Below, one piece after another: positions 34,475 to 47,500 of a stretch of 64,000 nt of DNA. Under the pieces are notes generated by a model, which did no database searches, was not told the origin of the DNA, and saw only the letters and a program-made list of their open reading frames with translations. The position numbers and the translations under genes were made by a program. The stretch spans positions 53,251-117,250 of the forward strand of contig QANZ01016307.1 in the NCBI GenBank assembly GCA_003254925.1. Direction: 5' to 3'. The stretch's first letter is position 1, and the number at the start of each line of letters is the position of its first letter. The stretch comes from Chamaecrista fasciculata. Its lineage: Eukaryota > Streptophyta > Magnoliopsida > Fabales > Fabaceae.

Positions 34475-34905
34475 GGCCGAAATCTCAAATTGGACCATTA
34501 TGTATAGAGTGGAATTCAAATTGGTTCCTTATGTTCTATTTATTTTAGATTGATTCTACATGTTTTTATAATTTCTCAAATTAGTCCCAAAAATATTAGA
34601 TGTGGTTATATATCTATCGTTTCAAATTCGAATGCGACAAATTTAGAATTATGAATTTCTTTTGACGAGTACTTTGGGACTGTCAATAAAGGAAGTCAAA
34701 TCAAGTCGTAAAAGTAGGTAACTCGTCTCATAGTCAAACAAATAAAAGTTGATCATATCTTTATTGTTTTAAATTCGAATGTGACGAGTTTGAAATTAAG
34801 TGCTGAGTCATGAAGAGTTCTTTATTTATGAAATTGAGATTGATAGTAAATGAGGTCAAATCGTATCTCGAAAATAAGCAAGGGATCATTTTGAGATTTT
34901 GTCCT
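34475..34905. mobile_element. Right-truncated copy of the 52580-53075 MITE family
   Basis: Starts GGCCGAAATCTCAAATTGG and follows the 52.6 kb element through AGGTAACTCGT and GAGTTCTTTATTTA, but loses the right TIR near an A/T run at about 34905. It is in the same orientation as the other copy. Confidence 0.65.
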
Positions 34906-35066
34906 AATTTTTTTTTAAAAAAAAAAACAACGGCTCAGGCTCAGGCTAACATAGCATGTAATCATGTAACAAGATTGAGTATTGACATGATGCACATAGT
35001 ACCCTTTTCCTTCAAATATTAGGGACTTGGATCCTCTGCAGTCTTCGTTTATATGCATTTCATGTA

Positions 35067-35165
35067 GTTTAGAGAGAGAATGGAAGAGTTAGAGAGAGAA
35101 GTGTGGGCCCTATTAATAGTGGGACCTACACTTCTCCCTCTAACTCTTCCATTGTTTCTCTAAAC
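35067..35165. repeat. Strong hairpin (45 bp arms, about 10 bp loop)
   Basis: GTTTAGAGAGAGAATGGAAG onward at 35067-35110 pairs with 35121-35165 (ends CCATTGTTTCTCTAAAC), including GTGGGCCC / GGGACCTAC near the loop. It may be the core of a MITE whose outer parts have decayed. A transcript would fold tightly, but no known miRNA was recognised. Confidence 0.5.
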
Positions 35166-35891
35166 TTCAGAGACCGGACCATTTTCAGAGATCGGGGGAT
35201 TTGCACCATGATTTCACTTTAGTGAAGTTAAGTGAGAATATTTAATTGATTAAACTGACTTAAAACAGTTGCATTAATGACAAAATTATGTGGGAGGTTG
35301 AATGAGTATAAGACAAGAGTTAGTGTGGTTGAAAAAGTGAAGCTAACACCCAACTCTCCACCAAGTTCTTTACTATCACTATGGAAGCGCATTACAATTT
35401 ACAACTCTGCACGGCTAGTCAAAGTTGTTGAAAACATATGCCATAATGAAATCATCACACATTCACTTACATTATTTATTCAGTGGCCCCACACACACAT
35501 ACACACTAATTTGGTCTTAAAATGGATTCACACACAAAGCACCCAAAAAAAAAAAAATTCTAAATCCAACAGACTTCTTATCATTAACTTGGACAGACAG
35601 AAAAGTACAAGATGACAGTCAAAAACTCCCTAATATATCTATATATTGGTAGAAGTAGAAGTAGAGCAACCAAACAGTTCCACAGGTTCCTTCTACTAAA
35701 AGACTAAAGACAAACACGAATGGCTAAAACATTAAACAGAAGACTCAAACAACACCATGAATGTTGCTGGTCTTTCCAGGATTAAACTCTTGTCTCTTGA
35801 TGCTGCTTTATTCTTCTATAAACACAACAAGGCACGGATGAACATGGTGGAGCTAGTCACTTACTTCACTGACACACATTATAAATAAGGC

Positions 35892-37529
35892 TTAAGCATA
35901 AGGAACTGTTCTATTGCTGAAACCATTTGCTTGTTCTGTGTCTACGTTGGCTTCATTATTTTCCTCTTCATTCTCACCAGACATCTCCTCCAAAGATTTT
36001 CCCTTTGCTTCAGGCACCAAGAATGTGAAGAAGAATCCTAACACATTCACAACACCCAACACAATCAGAGAATTTCTCACCCCTATACCTGCAGGGTACC
36101 CTGCATCTGTCTTCTTAGGGTCTTGATTCTGTGCCAAATACAAGAACCCAAAAGCACCCACAATAGCCCCTAACTTCCCAGAAGCTGATGATATCCCATG
36201 ACACGTGGATCTGAATCTAGCCGGGAATATCTCAGCTGGCACAACAAATGTGGTAGCATTAGGTCCAAAGTTCGCAAAGAAGAAAGTCAGGGAATACATC
36301 ACAACGAACCCAATATGATTCTCTTTGAGAGTCCAGTGTTTGTAAGGTATGGCTAGAGCAAACATGAAGACAGTCATGAAGAAGAACCCCATGAGTTGAA
36401 TAGTGAATCTTCCCAATTTGTCAATGAAAGCCACAGTGAACCAGTATCCAGGAACAGTACTACACAGAGCAATCAAAGTCTGAGCCTTGGCAATAAAGAA
36501 AAGCTCCTCAAGTGCATTCATGGATTTGGCAGGAGGGATCCAACCAATCGCACTGAATATATCCTTCTGAAACAAATTCTGGCTGTAATAAGCAATGTCC
36601 AGAAGGAACCACGTGCTTGTGGTTCCAAGCAAGTGAAGCCCATGACGAGCCAGAAACTCCTTAGAGAACAACCCAAAGGACTTATTAGACTCTGGTTTCT
36701 GCTCATCATTTTTCTGAGTCTGAGTCTCAGCTTGAATCTCCACTTGCATAACCTTAGCCATATCAGCTGCTGCTCTCTCTGTATTCTTAGCAACAAGTGC
36801 AGTATAACGAGCCGTTTCAGGCATCTTAAGCCTCCAGTAATAAGTCAACGCAGCAGGCACAGCTCCCGCCATTAAAATAACCCTCCAAACAAAATCTGCT
36901 TGCGGAACAGTCGACCCAACAGGATCAACCTCATAAGAAGGTGCATCAAACTTGGTCTTAAAAGAAGCTGACAATATAATAGCAAACAACCCACCAGCCA
37001 AAATCCCAAAACCCTGCATGGCAAACACAGCAGCAATGAAAGCACCACGAGTTTTTTTATTGGAATACTCAGACATTATGGTAGCAGAAAGAGGGTAATC
37101 ACCACCAATACCAAAACCAAGCCAGAATCGAAAGAAACAGAGAGTGGTCATAACAGATTTTGGAGTGTGACCAAAGGAAAGGCCAGAAGCAAGAGAACAT
37201 AAAACCATCATAAGAAGAGTGATTCCATAGACTTTTTTACGGCCCAATTTGTCACCGAGCCAGCCAAAGAAGAGTTGCCCAGAGAGGGTGCCACAAAGAG
37301 CGACGCCGTTGACGGCGGCGGAAACATTGGGAGGCAATGTGCCGGGCTTAGGAGAGCCGTCCACGTGGTAGTAGATACGGCCGAGGAGTTTTGTGACGAG
37401 AGAAATGCAGAAGAGATCGTAGGCATCGGTGAAGAAACCCATGCCGGCGATGATGATTGCTGTGAAATGGTACCATTGGGTTTTTGCAACGTCTAGTGCA
37501 TTCAGAACTTGGATTTGTTCCTTCCCCAT
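35892..37529 (-). CDS. PHT1: PHT1-family high-affinity H+/phosphate symporter
   Basis: An uninterrupted 545-residue frame, typical length for PHT1. It belongs to the major facilitator superfamily with 12 membrane segments and a hydrophilic central loop (about 245-290). The family signature [13 protein letters not shown] is at 142-154 and LGRKK at 95-99. Residues matching those that bind phosphate and protons in the fungal PiPT structure are present: Asp35/Asp38, Asp144, Tyr145, Trp307, Asp311 and Asn424. The C terminus [10 protein letters not shown] holds Ser517, equivalent to the serine that controls ER exit of Arabidopsis PHT1;1. It acts in the plasma membrane for Pi uptake or redistribution. 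The coding region has no intron, as in many PHT1 genes. The promoter has a P1BS motif. Complete; the member within PHT1 is not resolved. Confidence 0.96.
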   Translation of the reverse strand: MGKEQIQVLNALDVAKTQWYHFTAIIIAGMGFFTDAYDLFCISLVTKLLGRIYYHVDGSPKPGTLPPNVSAAVNGVALCGTLSGQLFFGWLGDKLGRKKVYGITLLMMVLCSLASGLSFGHTPKSVMTTLCFFRFWLGFGIGGDYPLSATIMSEYSNKKTRGAFIAAVFAMQGFGILAGGLFAIILSASFKTKFDAPSYEVDPVGSTVPQADFVWRVILMAGAVPAALTYYWRLKMPETARYTALVAKNTERAAADMAKVMQVEIQAETQTQKNDEQKPESNKSFGLFSKEFLARHGLHLLGTTSTWFLLDIAYYSQNLFQKDIFSAIGWIPPAKSMNALEELFFIAKAQTLIALCSTVPGYWFTVAFIDKLGRFTIQLMGFFFMTVFMFALAIPYKHWTLKENHIGFVVMYSLTFFFANFGPNATTFVVPAEIFPARFRSTCHGISSASGKLGAIVGAFGFLYLAQNQDPKKTDAGYPAGIGVRNSLIVLGVVNVLGFFFTFLVPEAKGKSLEEMSGENEEENNEANVDTEQANGFSNRTVPYA

Positions 37530-37565
37530 CTTCTCTTTTCTTTCTCGATTACAGGCTTGTCTTTA

Positions 37566-38422
37566 CTGTAAAAATGTATGTACATCACAATCACATCACG
37601 CCTTTCATTACAAGTACAAGCAATTTTTATGAAAACTTGACATTTCAGAATTTTATAAGAAAAGTGGTGACCAATTTGTAAAGATTTAATCTTATTTGTT
37701 AAGATTTGGGATATCTTACGTAATATTTTAGGTGATTTGTATTTCAGTTAGTTAATATATTTTGGGATAAAATCCTTGGTGACTAAGGAATTAAGTACTT
37801 GGGTCTATTGGATTTAGATTAAGTAATTCTTGTGGTCTTGGGTCTCTTGTTTGTTCTTGGGTGGATGTAAGTCACACTCACCGAACTGCGTTAAATTATT
37901 TGTGCTCCTCTATTATTCTCATTCCGCATTATCATATTTGTTTTGATCTATAAATATTTATCGAGAGATATTCTAAATCCTAACACAATTGATATCACAA
38001 AAGGAAAAAAAAAAACAGCGTGCAAGACGATACTCAATAGTCAATACTGTTACCATGGTACCATGAACACATATATTTTCTGACTTCTAGACAAGAAATC
38101 TATGTTTCTAACAATAACAGGAAACAAAAAAACAAAAACAGAGGTGATTCCTACGAGATGAATAACAAAGGTTCATAATTGAATCAAATCTCAATTTGGG
38201 GACAAAGCCAAGAATTAAAAAAAAAGAAAAAAGAAGAAGATGAAGTTTGGATTGCGAGTACCAAAGACAAAGCAGAGCAGTGAAACAAAATGTAGGAATC
38301 ATGATAATTGTGACGTTACATCATGCATGGAAGAAGGGAGAATTGGGAGATGTATATATATGGGAATGCAAATAAATGAAATGAGAAAGTAGATATAGAG
38401 AATTAAGGAGGGTGAAACAGAC
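37566..38422 (-). other. Probable leader intron of the PHT1 gene
   Basis: On the minus strand TTTTTCAG|GTCTGT (donor after 38423) and TTTTTACAG|TAAAGA (acceptor before 37565) would remove 857 bases between an untranslated first exon and the coding exon. Leader introns are common in PHT1 genes. Inferred from splice motifs and the distant TATA box. Confidence 0.45.
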
Positions 38423-38524
38423 CTGAAAAAGACAAGCTTTGTGAAAGGAGACAGCAAGCGAGAAGGAAAGAAAATGAAAGAGCGAGTGTGTTGGCTAATA
38501 AAGAGACGAAGAGAATGAGGAAGC

Positions 38525-38577
38525 ATTTATAGGCAAAACAGCAATAACAGTCCACCAAATATTCCAACCGCATATAC
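38525..38577 (-). promoter_or_regulatory. PHT1 promoter: TATA box and P1BS motif
   Basis: Minus-strand CTATAAATGC lies at about 38525-38533. GCATATAC at 38570-38577 fits the P1BS consensus GNATATNC, the site of PHR1-type phosphate-starvation MYB factors, about 40 bp upstream of the TATA box. This supports induction under low phosphate. Confidence 0.6.
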
Positions 38578-38739
38578 CTTCCTTCTTTTTCGCTCACTCA
38601 GTCAACCTCGCTTGATCATTACGACGCCGTTTTGCCTTTTTCTCTCTCTTTTTTGCCTTCATTTTTTATTTAAACAATATTCCCTGAAGAATTAATACAC
38701 ACGATACTTGGTATTTTACTCCTAAAAGAATTGCTCTTC

Positions 38740-39310
38740 TTTCGTCAATCTGGTTCTGGTCGGAGGTCTGCGATTCACCTTCGATGCTTAAGTTAGTAAG
38801 GGTTATGAGCTCAATAATCTCAATGGACTAAGTAGAGAGCGTACTTTTTTTCAGTGTGAAGGGTTAACCTTTTATACTGGCTGAGGACAATGCCATAAAT
38901 GCCTGGATGCTTGATTGTGATCCTGACTGATCTGATTGTGATCCTTGACTCCCACGTAATTTCCTTTTCTGTGAAAGGTGCCTCGATGGCTAAGGCGTTA
39001 TCGAGAAAAAAGGATCTCTGAGTGATTTGCCTTGATTGACAGCGTATCTCGACCGATCCTTAATTGGTTCCTGATTGATTCAGGGAATGTTTCCTTATTT
39101 GTTGGTGCATGGACGCCCATATTCCTTGTGACTGTGGGCGTCCTCGCCTTGGTGAGATGTAGGGCGTTCACGTCCATATGACCCATGTGGTGGGTTTGTA
39201 GCCTGCTGGACCAAGGGCATGTTCTGCCATTTGGGCCTCCTAATTATTGGGCCTATTATCAGTATCTATGGGACCATTTTGTGGGGACTCTCTTATTGGT
39301 TATGTTAAAC
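38740..39310. repeat. Possible decayed LTR-retrotransposon segment
   Basis: This stretch has a higher GC content than its surroundings and no open frame of note (a 62-codon minus-strand frame at 38998-39186 is not convincing). Texture is LTR-like (GGGCCTCC, TTGGGCCTATTATCAG), but no matching ends or TSD were found. Confidence 0.25.
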
Positions 39311-40398
39311 TACTATTCACTATATATATGTCATTAACTTTCTAGTCTGATCATTGTTTAATTGAACAGTGATGAGTGGTGAGGGTTAATTAATAAAGGA
39401 TCAAGGAATTAATGGAAAATGACATTATTATTCTGTTCTTTAATAAATGGGAGTGGCTTGAAGAATCGTACAACAGACAGGGGTGTGATATAGTTTTTTT
39501 TTTTCTAGTTTGTGAACCAAGTCACCAACAATGGTGGTGACTGCTGACGGCTGACATTATTAAAATTTGCTATTAAGTACGAGTTTAATTAAGTGCCAAG
39601 TTTTTGTCAACATGCGTAGTGAGAATGAGATGCTGGATTTTTACCAGTCAATTAAACAAAAATATAATCAGAATGATACGTTATTATTAATATTACTAAA
39701 CATTAAAATTAAGAGAAGGAAAAGAACAGACGCAAAAGCTGAAGGGAGTGGTATAGTCAAGGAAAGCACACTATTAAAGGTATTTGGTAATTTTTGCATA
39801 TGAAACGTTGGTGTAGAAGACTGAGTGTTGGCGAGGAATTAAAATGAGAAATAAAGTTGTGATATTTGTAATGTACATGAAAAACGGGAAAAGTGAGAAC
39901 CAACAAAAAAAAGAGAAAAAGAAAAAGGTGAAGCTATATATGGGTTCCTGAACAGACGCTGTTAGTTAAGATCTAATATGGTCCATTGAATCTGAGTGTT
40001 GACTTTCGTTTTGAGTTTTACACTTGCTTAATTAGTGTTTTGCAGGATACATATGTGTTTGCTAACAAAACTCTTGCCCTTAATTATCAAACTAATCACA
40101 CGTGGATGAATCAGGTTGGGGACAGCTAGGTTGATGGTTTCACTTGATTCCTCTAGATGTAGTACTGACTACTGAGAGAGAAAGTATTTGTAAATCCTCA
40201 TACTTTCTCTCTCTAACCCTTTTATTTTTCTCAGCGCTACATTTATATTTCACTACAATGAATTTAAATTGGTCATGTAAAATATCATGATTAGCAATTA
40301 ATTTGGATTTTATGCCTTGTCTTTCGGTCCTGCATATAAAACTGAATAAATATTTCTTAAAATAGTCATATATTATTAGCAACAATACCATAAAATTT
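39311..40398. other. Intergenic, no gene seen
   Basis: AT-rich. Short open frames at 39567-39803 (+) and 40140-40424 (-) have no recognisable domain or codon pattern. Confidence 0.4.
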
Positions 40399-40705
40399 TG
40401 AGAAAACTTACTATTTGATCTCAAAATTTATTCTGAGTCAACTAGTCAATCCATAGATAATAGAAATACATGATTTGATTCCCGGACAACTATTTAATCT
40501 TTAGTGATGATTTTGTCTTTGAATTTAAATTGATTTTATACTTTTGGTCATTCAATTTTTATTAAATTAATATTTTTTATCCCCAATTTATATTGACTTT
40601 TTATTTGTTGGTCTCTGAATATGACTCGAGGATCAAATCGTTAAAAATTATAATGATTCAAGGATTGAGTCGTACATTTTAATTATTCAACAATTAATAA
40701 TTGAC
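40399..40705. repeat. Degenerate relative of the 25.4 kb Mutator-like element
   Basis: Starts GAGAAAACTTACTATTTGATC and has TGAGTCAAC and GAGTCGTACATTTTAAT, resembling the TIR of 25357-26338. The arms are eroded and no TSD is clear. Confidence 0.4.
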
Positions 40706-41005
40706 TTGAGGTAAATTCAAAGAATTTTATTTTAAATTTTCATTGTCTTGATTGTAATGATTGCAATTTCTTTCTACTTTTTTTTAAATAAAAAATAAAT
40801 AATTTGTTAGCAACACTAATATCGATGATAATTTTTATCTTATAATAAAATTAATTGTATTTTTATTTATCTTTTTAGCATAACAATATTTATAAGTTAT
40901 TATTCTTATTTTATAAACACTGTTGAATTTTTCTATATTAAAAAAAGTTTAAAGTGATAAAATAAAATAGAATAAATATAAAATAGTAGGGAAAAATTAT
41001 ACATA

Positions 41006-42293
41006 GGCCAAAATGCGAATTTGGTCCTGTAACTTTGCTGCAGTCCCCAAATCAGTCCTATAACTTTCTTTGTCTCGAATTTGGTCCTGTAACTTTACTC
41101 CAGTTCCCAAATCAGTCTTATAACATTTTTTGTCTCGTATTTGGTCTTGAATCTTTGCTCCAAGTCCCAAATCAGTCCTATATCTTTTTTTGTCTCAATT
41201 TTGGTCCCATATGTTTTGAAACCTCCTACCGTTAGTCCTCCGTCTATTTTAAATTACAGTTTAGTCCTGAGAACTTCAAGTCCCTTTCACTTTAGTCCCT
41301 GACTATCAAATTGAAAGTGAAAGAGCATTCCAGAAGATTCTCAAACCTCACATCTTGGTCCCTAATCCATGAATTCTTCATGAAATGGAATAGAGATTCA
41401 AAAACAACACAAATTAAAGCAAATGATAGAGGGACAAAAACTGAAAACGCAAAAAATTTAAAACCCAGCGGAAAACGTACGGAAATTGCCGAGAAACTCA
41501 AAAATTCATCCAAAAATCCCAATTTTCACTGAAATCTCTCTCAAATAATCGTCCTCAAATGCTTTAAGAAAGAATTTTCGAAAATCCACACTTTTGAGGA
41601 GGGAGGTGATAGAAGATTAATTCCCTTACATTTGGTGATTCCAAGAAAGAAGTTCTAAAATTCCTTACATTTCTAATATCACCTCCCTCCTCAAAAGTTT
41701 GGATTTTCGAAAATTATTTTCTAAAGCATTTGAGGGCGATTATTTTAGTGAGAATTGAGGTTTTTGGATGAATTCTTGAGTTTCTCGGCGATTTCAGTAC
41801 GTTTTCCGGTGAGTTTGGGGCATTTTCCAGTGGGTTTTAAATTTTCTGCGTTTTCAGTTTTGGTCCCTCTGTCATTTGCTTTAATTTGTGTTGTTTTTGC
41901 ATTTCTATTCCATTTCATGAAGAATTCATGGATTAGAGACCAATATATAAGGTTTGAGAATCTTTAGGGATGCTCTTTCACTTTCATTTTGATAGTTAGA
42001 GACTAAAGTGAAAGGGACTTGAAGTTTTCAGGAATAAACTATAATTTAAAATAGACGGAGGACTGACGGTGGGAGGTTTTCAAAACATATGGGACCAAAA
42101 CTGAGACAAAAAAAGATATAGGACTGATTTGGGATCTGGAGCAAAGATATAGGACCAAATACGAGACAAAAAAAGTTATAGGACTGATTTGGGAACTGGA
42201 ACAAAGTTATATGACCAAATTCGAGACAAAAAAAATTATAGGACTGATTTGGGAACTGCAGCAAAGTTACAGGACCAAATTCGCCCTTTGGCC
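41006..42293. mobile_element. 1.29 kb foldback element with tandem subterminal repeats
   Basis: Ends GGCCAAAATGCGAATTTGG and CCAAATTCGCCCTTTGGCC are inverted. Each arm (about 600 bp) begins with about three tandem units of roughly 65 bp containing TTTGGTCCTGTAACTTTG and CCCAAATCAGTCCTATA, then shares the arm sequence of 30833-31936. Flanks TTATACATA (40997-41005) and TTATGGATA (42294-42302) match 7 of 9, consistent with a Mutator-type duplication. Translated repeat units create spurious open frames. No transposase. Confidence 0.75.
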
Positions 42294-42299
42294 TTATGG

Positions 42300-44246
42300 A
42301 TATAAGCCTTTTAGCTTTCGTGGACAAGCGGCGTTTACAATCACCACTATAGACCGTCGCTATATCATGCCTGATAGGTGATTTAATTGCATTTATGACA
42401 AACCGTCGCCGGAAACTTTTTTCCCAGCGGTTTTGGAAATTTTCTTGAATTGGTGACGGTTTCAAGTTCAACAACTATGTGTTGATAAAATAATAAAATC
42501 TTATATGAAAACTGAGTTTGTTTGTTTTTTTTTTTTTTTTTCAACTNTAAAAGAATTTCAAATATATTGTACTTCAAAATCATGCATTAAAAGATAAATA
42601 AAAGAACAATTCAAGCTGTTTTGGAATAATTTAGTTAAATAAGTCTATGAGTTTAACAATGATTTATAATTCAAATAAGATTGTTTTTAGAAGTAATTTG
42701 ATTAACTGTCACTAAATAGTTGTCATAAAATACCTCTTATTTGATTGAGAGGGGAAATTGTTATAGATATTGAAATATAATTATACTTTCCATTTACATT
42801 GGTATGGGAAGTTCATATTAATATAGTGAATTACTTAAACATGTGTATCAGAATGCTAGAGTTATAATATTATATAGAAACCAAATACTATTATGGCTTT
42901 GTATCTAAGTTTTTTAATCCTTCTAAGTAATGTATAATATTATATTGTATCAATGCAATTAAATAGTATAAGCATAGCAATGTAGAAGTGATATTTATAA
43001 TAAGGTTTGTATGTGATGATACATACGTGAAGGGATTATGTAAAATTGTAAACTGTACACACAAACCAAATTAAATATATAATAATAAAAAGAAATTAAA
43101 CTAATGATAACAGCTTGTGTGGTAAGTAAGCAAAACAAGTTCATAACCATACACTAAAACGACATATCGCCGCATAGTCACCATGAGTGGATTTGCCCAT
43201 AATTTATATCATAGAATAAACAAAAATGGTGTAATTATGTAAAAATGGAAAATAATATTTAACTCTATAGGTGAATGTGAAATTGAGCGATATAATTGGG
43301 AATCCAAAAACTGAATGATTAGCAATACAATTAATGATGAATCCATCTTCCTTGGTCCTTAATTTCTTTCGGTAATATTTTATAATTTATATTCAAGCCA
43401 TGCACATTCTAATTATTTAATAGAATTATATTAAATCTACATTAAACAACTAATATGTAACGCCACTGCAATATCAAAGAAATACTATATGTTTTAGCCC
43501 CTCATATGTCCCTAGAGTTTGACTTCTGATTAACCATACCCTCGGCCTCTATGTTTTATGACTCTTATTATATATCATACCTCTATTATTGGAATTAACA
43601 ATATCATAATTGCAACAGTATGATCGCTTTCCCGCCACTATAAGTGGAGCCTGTGGTGGAGTATTACATTTTACATTACTGTCTTCTCTGTTTTGAATAT
43701 AATAATAATGATATTGCTACGAAGGTTATGAACTAACCTTTTTTTAATCATTTATTCAAAGGTTTAATCATAAACTCACTTGTATACATGACAAGGTCCT
43801 TTGACCATAACAAATCGTTTTGATTTTAAGTTTCAGTGCAGTCCGATATTTTTAAAGTAATAACTTGTTTATTTAAAGTTGTTTTATATTACTGCCAATT
43901 CTTGTGAATATATACTTTGTGGCAAGTTCTCTACCGTTTCATGTGTTAATAGCTAGCTGGAACAAGAGATTAATCTCATAGGCTCATATAATGAGCTTTT
44001 TGAATGCCATTAATATAAATTGATTCCTCTATTTTTATATCATTAGATTAATATGGTCCAAGAATAATATGGAACGTTGTCAAGTCACCAAATTAGTTTT
44101 TGCTTAAATTTTATAGTAATATAATGGAGGTCCAGAGCCTTAGCTTGGAGCTGTGATATATCAAATATTTATTAATTTATTTTTGTTTTAAAAGACACCA
44201 AATTGATTGATTGAGAATCATTCTATCTCACTATCTATCAAGCATA
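42300..44246. other. Intergenic with possible CACTA-like fragment
   Basis: About 42325-42475 has ACCGTCGC twice and GACGGTTT once, the kind of subterminal repeat seen in plant CACTA elements, and CACTAAAACGAC occurs near 43150. No full element was defined. An N is at 42547. The rest is AT-rich without genes. Confidence 0.35.
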
Positions 44247-44534
44247 GATACTGACATAGACACGGAATACGACACAGACACAAGACGGTGTACATTTATA
44301 TATAAAAATAATTAAAAATTCATAAATTTTTATGAAAACTTTAAAAACACCATACATATTCATAATATATGTTATTTGTTATTATTTTCTATTATTTGTC
44401 ATATTAAAGTCATAAAAAATGATTTTATATTCTGAAACTTATGAATATGTACCGTATGGATGTTGTACGGCAGTACGAGTATCAGACACGGACACGTGTC
44501 TGACACAATAACACGCTCTCAAAATAAAGTGTTC
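44247..44534 (-). repeat. Dispersed repeat family, copy 2
   Basis: Reverse-orientation copy: it ends with CGGACACGTGTCTGACACA and CTCAAAATAAAGTGTTC, the inverse of the start of 29446-29758, and begins with GATACTGACATAGACACGG. Confidence 0.65.
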
Positions 44535-47500
44535 ATGCTTCAAAGCTCATTGTTAATATTTTTTTTGTAATTCAAGCCAGAAAAAACAATACTTTTTTGT
44601 AATTAATAAGGAGCATGTACTGGAGTAGTGATAATGACAACTTATTTTGTCTGTTTTTTTTTCAAAATTTTAATTTGTGTTGTGGCTCTTACTAAATCCA
44701 GTCAATAAAAAAAATGAAGGAATATATACTTACTGAATTATTCGAAGCTTTAAAGGAATTAATTAATTGAAGTAACACTTCATTTAATTCAACTTCCTTT
44801 CACATATTCTTTAATAACTAATTAAGGTGATTAAATTAGTTGCGGCTACCATTTAAAGTTCAAAGCAACATCTTTAACTTGTATTGTTCATTATCAATAT
44901 ACTCTCGAGTCGCAGCGTCCTTATCGTTAGCATATATTATGCTTTTTATTCCAAGGATTTCATCTATTATTTGGGAAATATTATTGGGCTGATTTTATTT
45001 TTTTTTTATTTATGTTTGTGAAATTGGATTTATGTTTATGGATATGCTGGTGAAATAGCAATGAGAGATCCTAGATTCTACTTCAAATAAATTCAATTTC
45101 TAGTTTTCTACGTATTGATTAATATATATATACATGTACGTTACCAAATACCAACAAGGCCTCAATTTCAAATTTTAATTTTCTTTGTCTTGAATTCTTA
45201 TGTCATAATCTATTATTTTAGTCTACTCTAAATAAATAATATTTGTGGCATTTTGCCTTCTTTCAAAAATAAAAAGATAAAAAATCGAACATTGAAAAAA
45301 ATACAAGAACTGATTTTTTAAAAAACAAATTTTAAAGACTAAATTCTGGAACAATGAAATAATTAGTTTTTCCTAAATACACCAGACGACGAAATTGAAA
45401 TATTTTGGAATGAGAAAATCGTCAGTGAGAAGTGATTAGTAATTTAATTAAGTTAGGGAAAAAAAGGGGGGAAAGTGAATATGGTGATATATAGAAATAG
45501 AAGTGGCGTAGAAAGTGGTGTGGAAATGTAAGGGCACATGCAATTTATAAAAATCACACAAGTTGGTCCACACTCCACATAGCCCACTATATGTGTGGAA
45601 TGCGTGGAGTCCAGGTGGTAACGCTTTAAAAAATGTCCAATTTTGAGGGCCATAGTTTAAAGTAGACGCTACCTTCCCGGATCTTTCAAATCCATAACCC
45701 AAAACTCCACAGTGAAAAACTTTGCCTCTTTTCCCCCATTATTAAAATATCCATATATATTAACACTTTCATATTTAATCAATATATATCATCCACAACA
45801 CGGTGTCTTTAATTTGTGCTTAATTTGTTTCAAACTTCAGACTCTAGATGTATGTATCTATAGTAGAACAGCACTGAGCAGTGACCACCACAAATTAAAG
45901 CGTCTAAGTGGGAAGCACAATAATGAGTGAGAGTGGACAAATTAAACTGAACAATTAAACAAGGTAATACCTCTAATCTAACCTATTTTGACAATTAAAC
46001 CTATACACTTTCTTAAGACTTTCTAGTTTTCTAGTTTCTACTCCTCTCTTTCTTAATTAACTGCAATTTGGAGTTCAGCTTCTAGGAAATTCCTCGCTTA
46101 TTATCATATATATACATACATGTACTTAATTTGTATGCAGCAAATTTGGACACGCATGCATGTGTTATGTATGGCACATTGGAATTAATCCCTAATTGCA
46201 TAGGTCACGTTGTTTTTTTTTTCCCTTTTGTTCACTGTATATATGCATGGTTGGTTGGTCCATTTGGGTAGGCTATAACCTGTTGTAGATTTGGTGTGTG
46301 AAGAGATGTTGTTGGTAGCTGAGCTGGTTTAAGTGTTGAATTGTCAAAATCAAACACTCAACACATGGATGAAGGAAGATGCAAATTTATCATGGACCTA
46401 ATTATTAGTAACTCATGGTATCCTGGACCTAATTATTAGTAACTCATGGGATCCTATTCTTGTTTGTAGAAAATGAGTGACAAAATGACAAATTAAAAGG
46501 AAAGATTAAGCCGGAATAGATGTATAGAATTAAGAGGAATATGCATAAATGTACGTAACTACTACATATAGATAGGAAGAGCAGTAATTATTGGTTGTTG
46601 GAGTCTCTATCAGTAGTTGTTGTCTCTAAAGACACTATCTATCTGCACGTACGGAACACTCCAACTACAAAATGAGAGTGCAGTAGTGCATTTCCATTTT
46701 GTAGGCTCTCTATGTATTAATTATATTGTACACACTAATTAATTATAACAATATATAAGCAATACTCAACACTCAACATTCCCCTCCCATGGTGGAATCA
46801 TTGAAGCAATAGTCAAAGTAGTGAGGGTTGAATAGGATGGCGTGACTATATATTTTTCATCAAAATTCAAAACCAAGACAATTGGTGCTCTATTATCTAA
46901 AGTTGTACCTACATATATAAATGCCCCTTCCACCAACAATTCAAGCAACTCCATCACTTGTAAGTTATTAGCTAATTAGTACCAAACCATTTTTTTCGGT
47001 AGTACAATTCTTGTACTTAAAAGGTCGTGAAATGCCACATAATTAGATACAAGCTACACTATCAATCTTCATAATCATTGTCATTTTGTTTCTTTTGTTG
47101 TCAAAAGGCCTCTCTGCTATATTGCGTTTTTAGTCAAAAGTATGGGCTCGTAAAAAAACACCACGAAGGCCCATTCTTTGTTCTAACGGAATTTTGCCCA
47201 TCATAGGCCCATTGGCATCGTGGAGCCTGATTATTTTAATTGGAACAAAATTTCAACCAAACATAAGAGATTAAGAGGGATCGCTTTATAGTTTATATTT
47301 ATGTCCGCTGTGACGCTGTCACACTTGAATAAATATATTTTTTTTTTGGCCATTCACTTGAATAAATAATTTTTCTGGCTTGAAATATAATTAATTCAAA
47401 AGTAAGACAAAGTCAAATATAATACAAACGAAAACAAAATAAAAATAGTCAATCTCTCACTAGCATTAATAGCAACACTATACAGGATATTAACCGACGA

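Noticed and set aside
41035..42474. Open frames with repeated PNQSYNFFCLxFGP units
   Set aside because: They translate the subterminal tandem repeats of the foldback element.
45448..45930. Overlapping frames on both strands
   Set aside because: No domain, poor codon texture and mutual overlap; probably fortuitous.
46766..46957. 62-codon minus-strand frame (VEGAFIYVGTT...)
   Set aside because: Protein-like in part but no splice partners, promoter or known motif; kept as intergenic.
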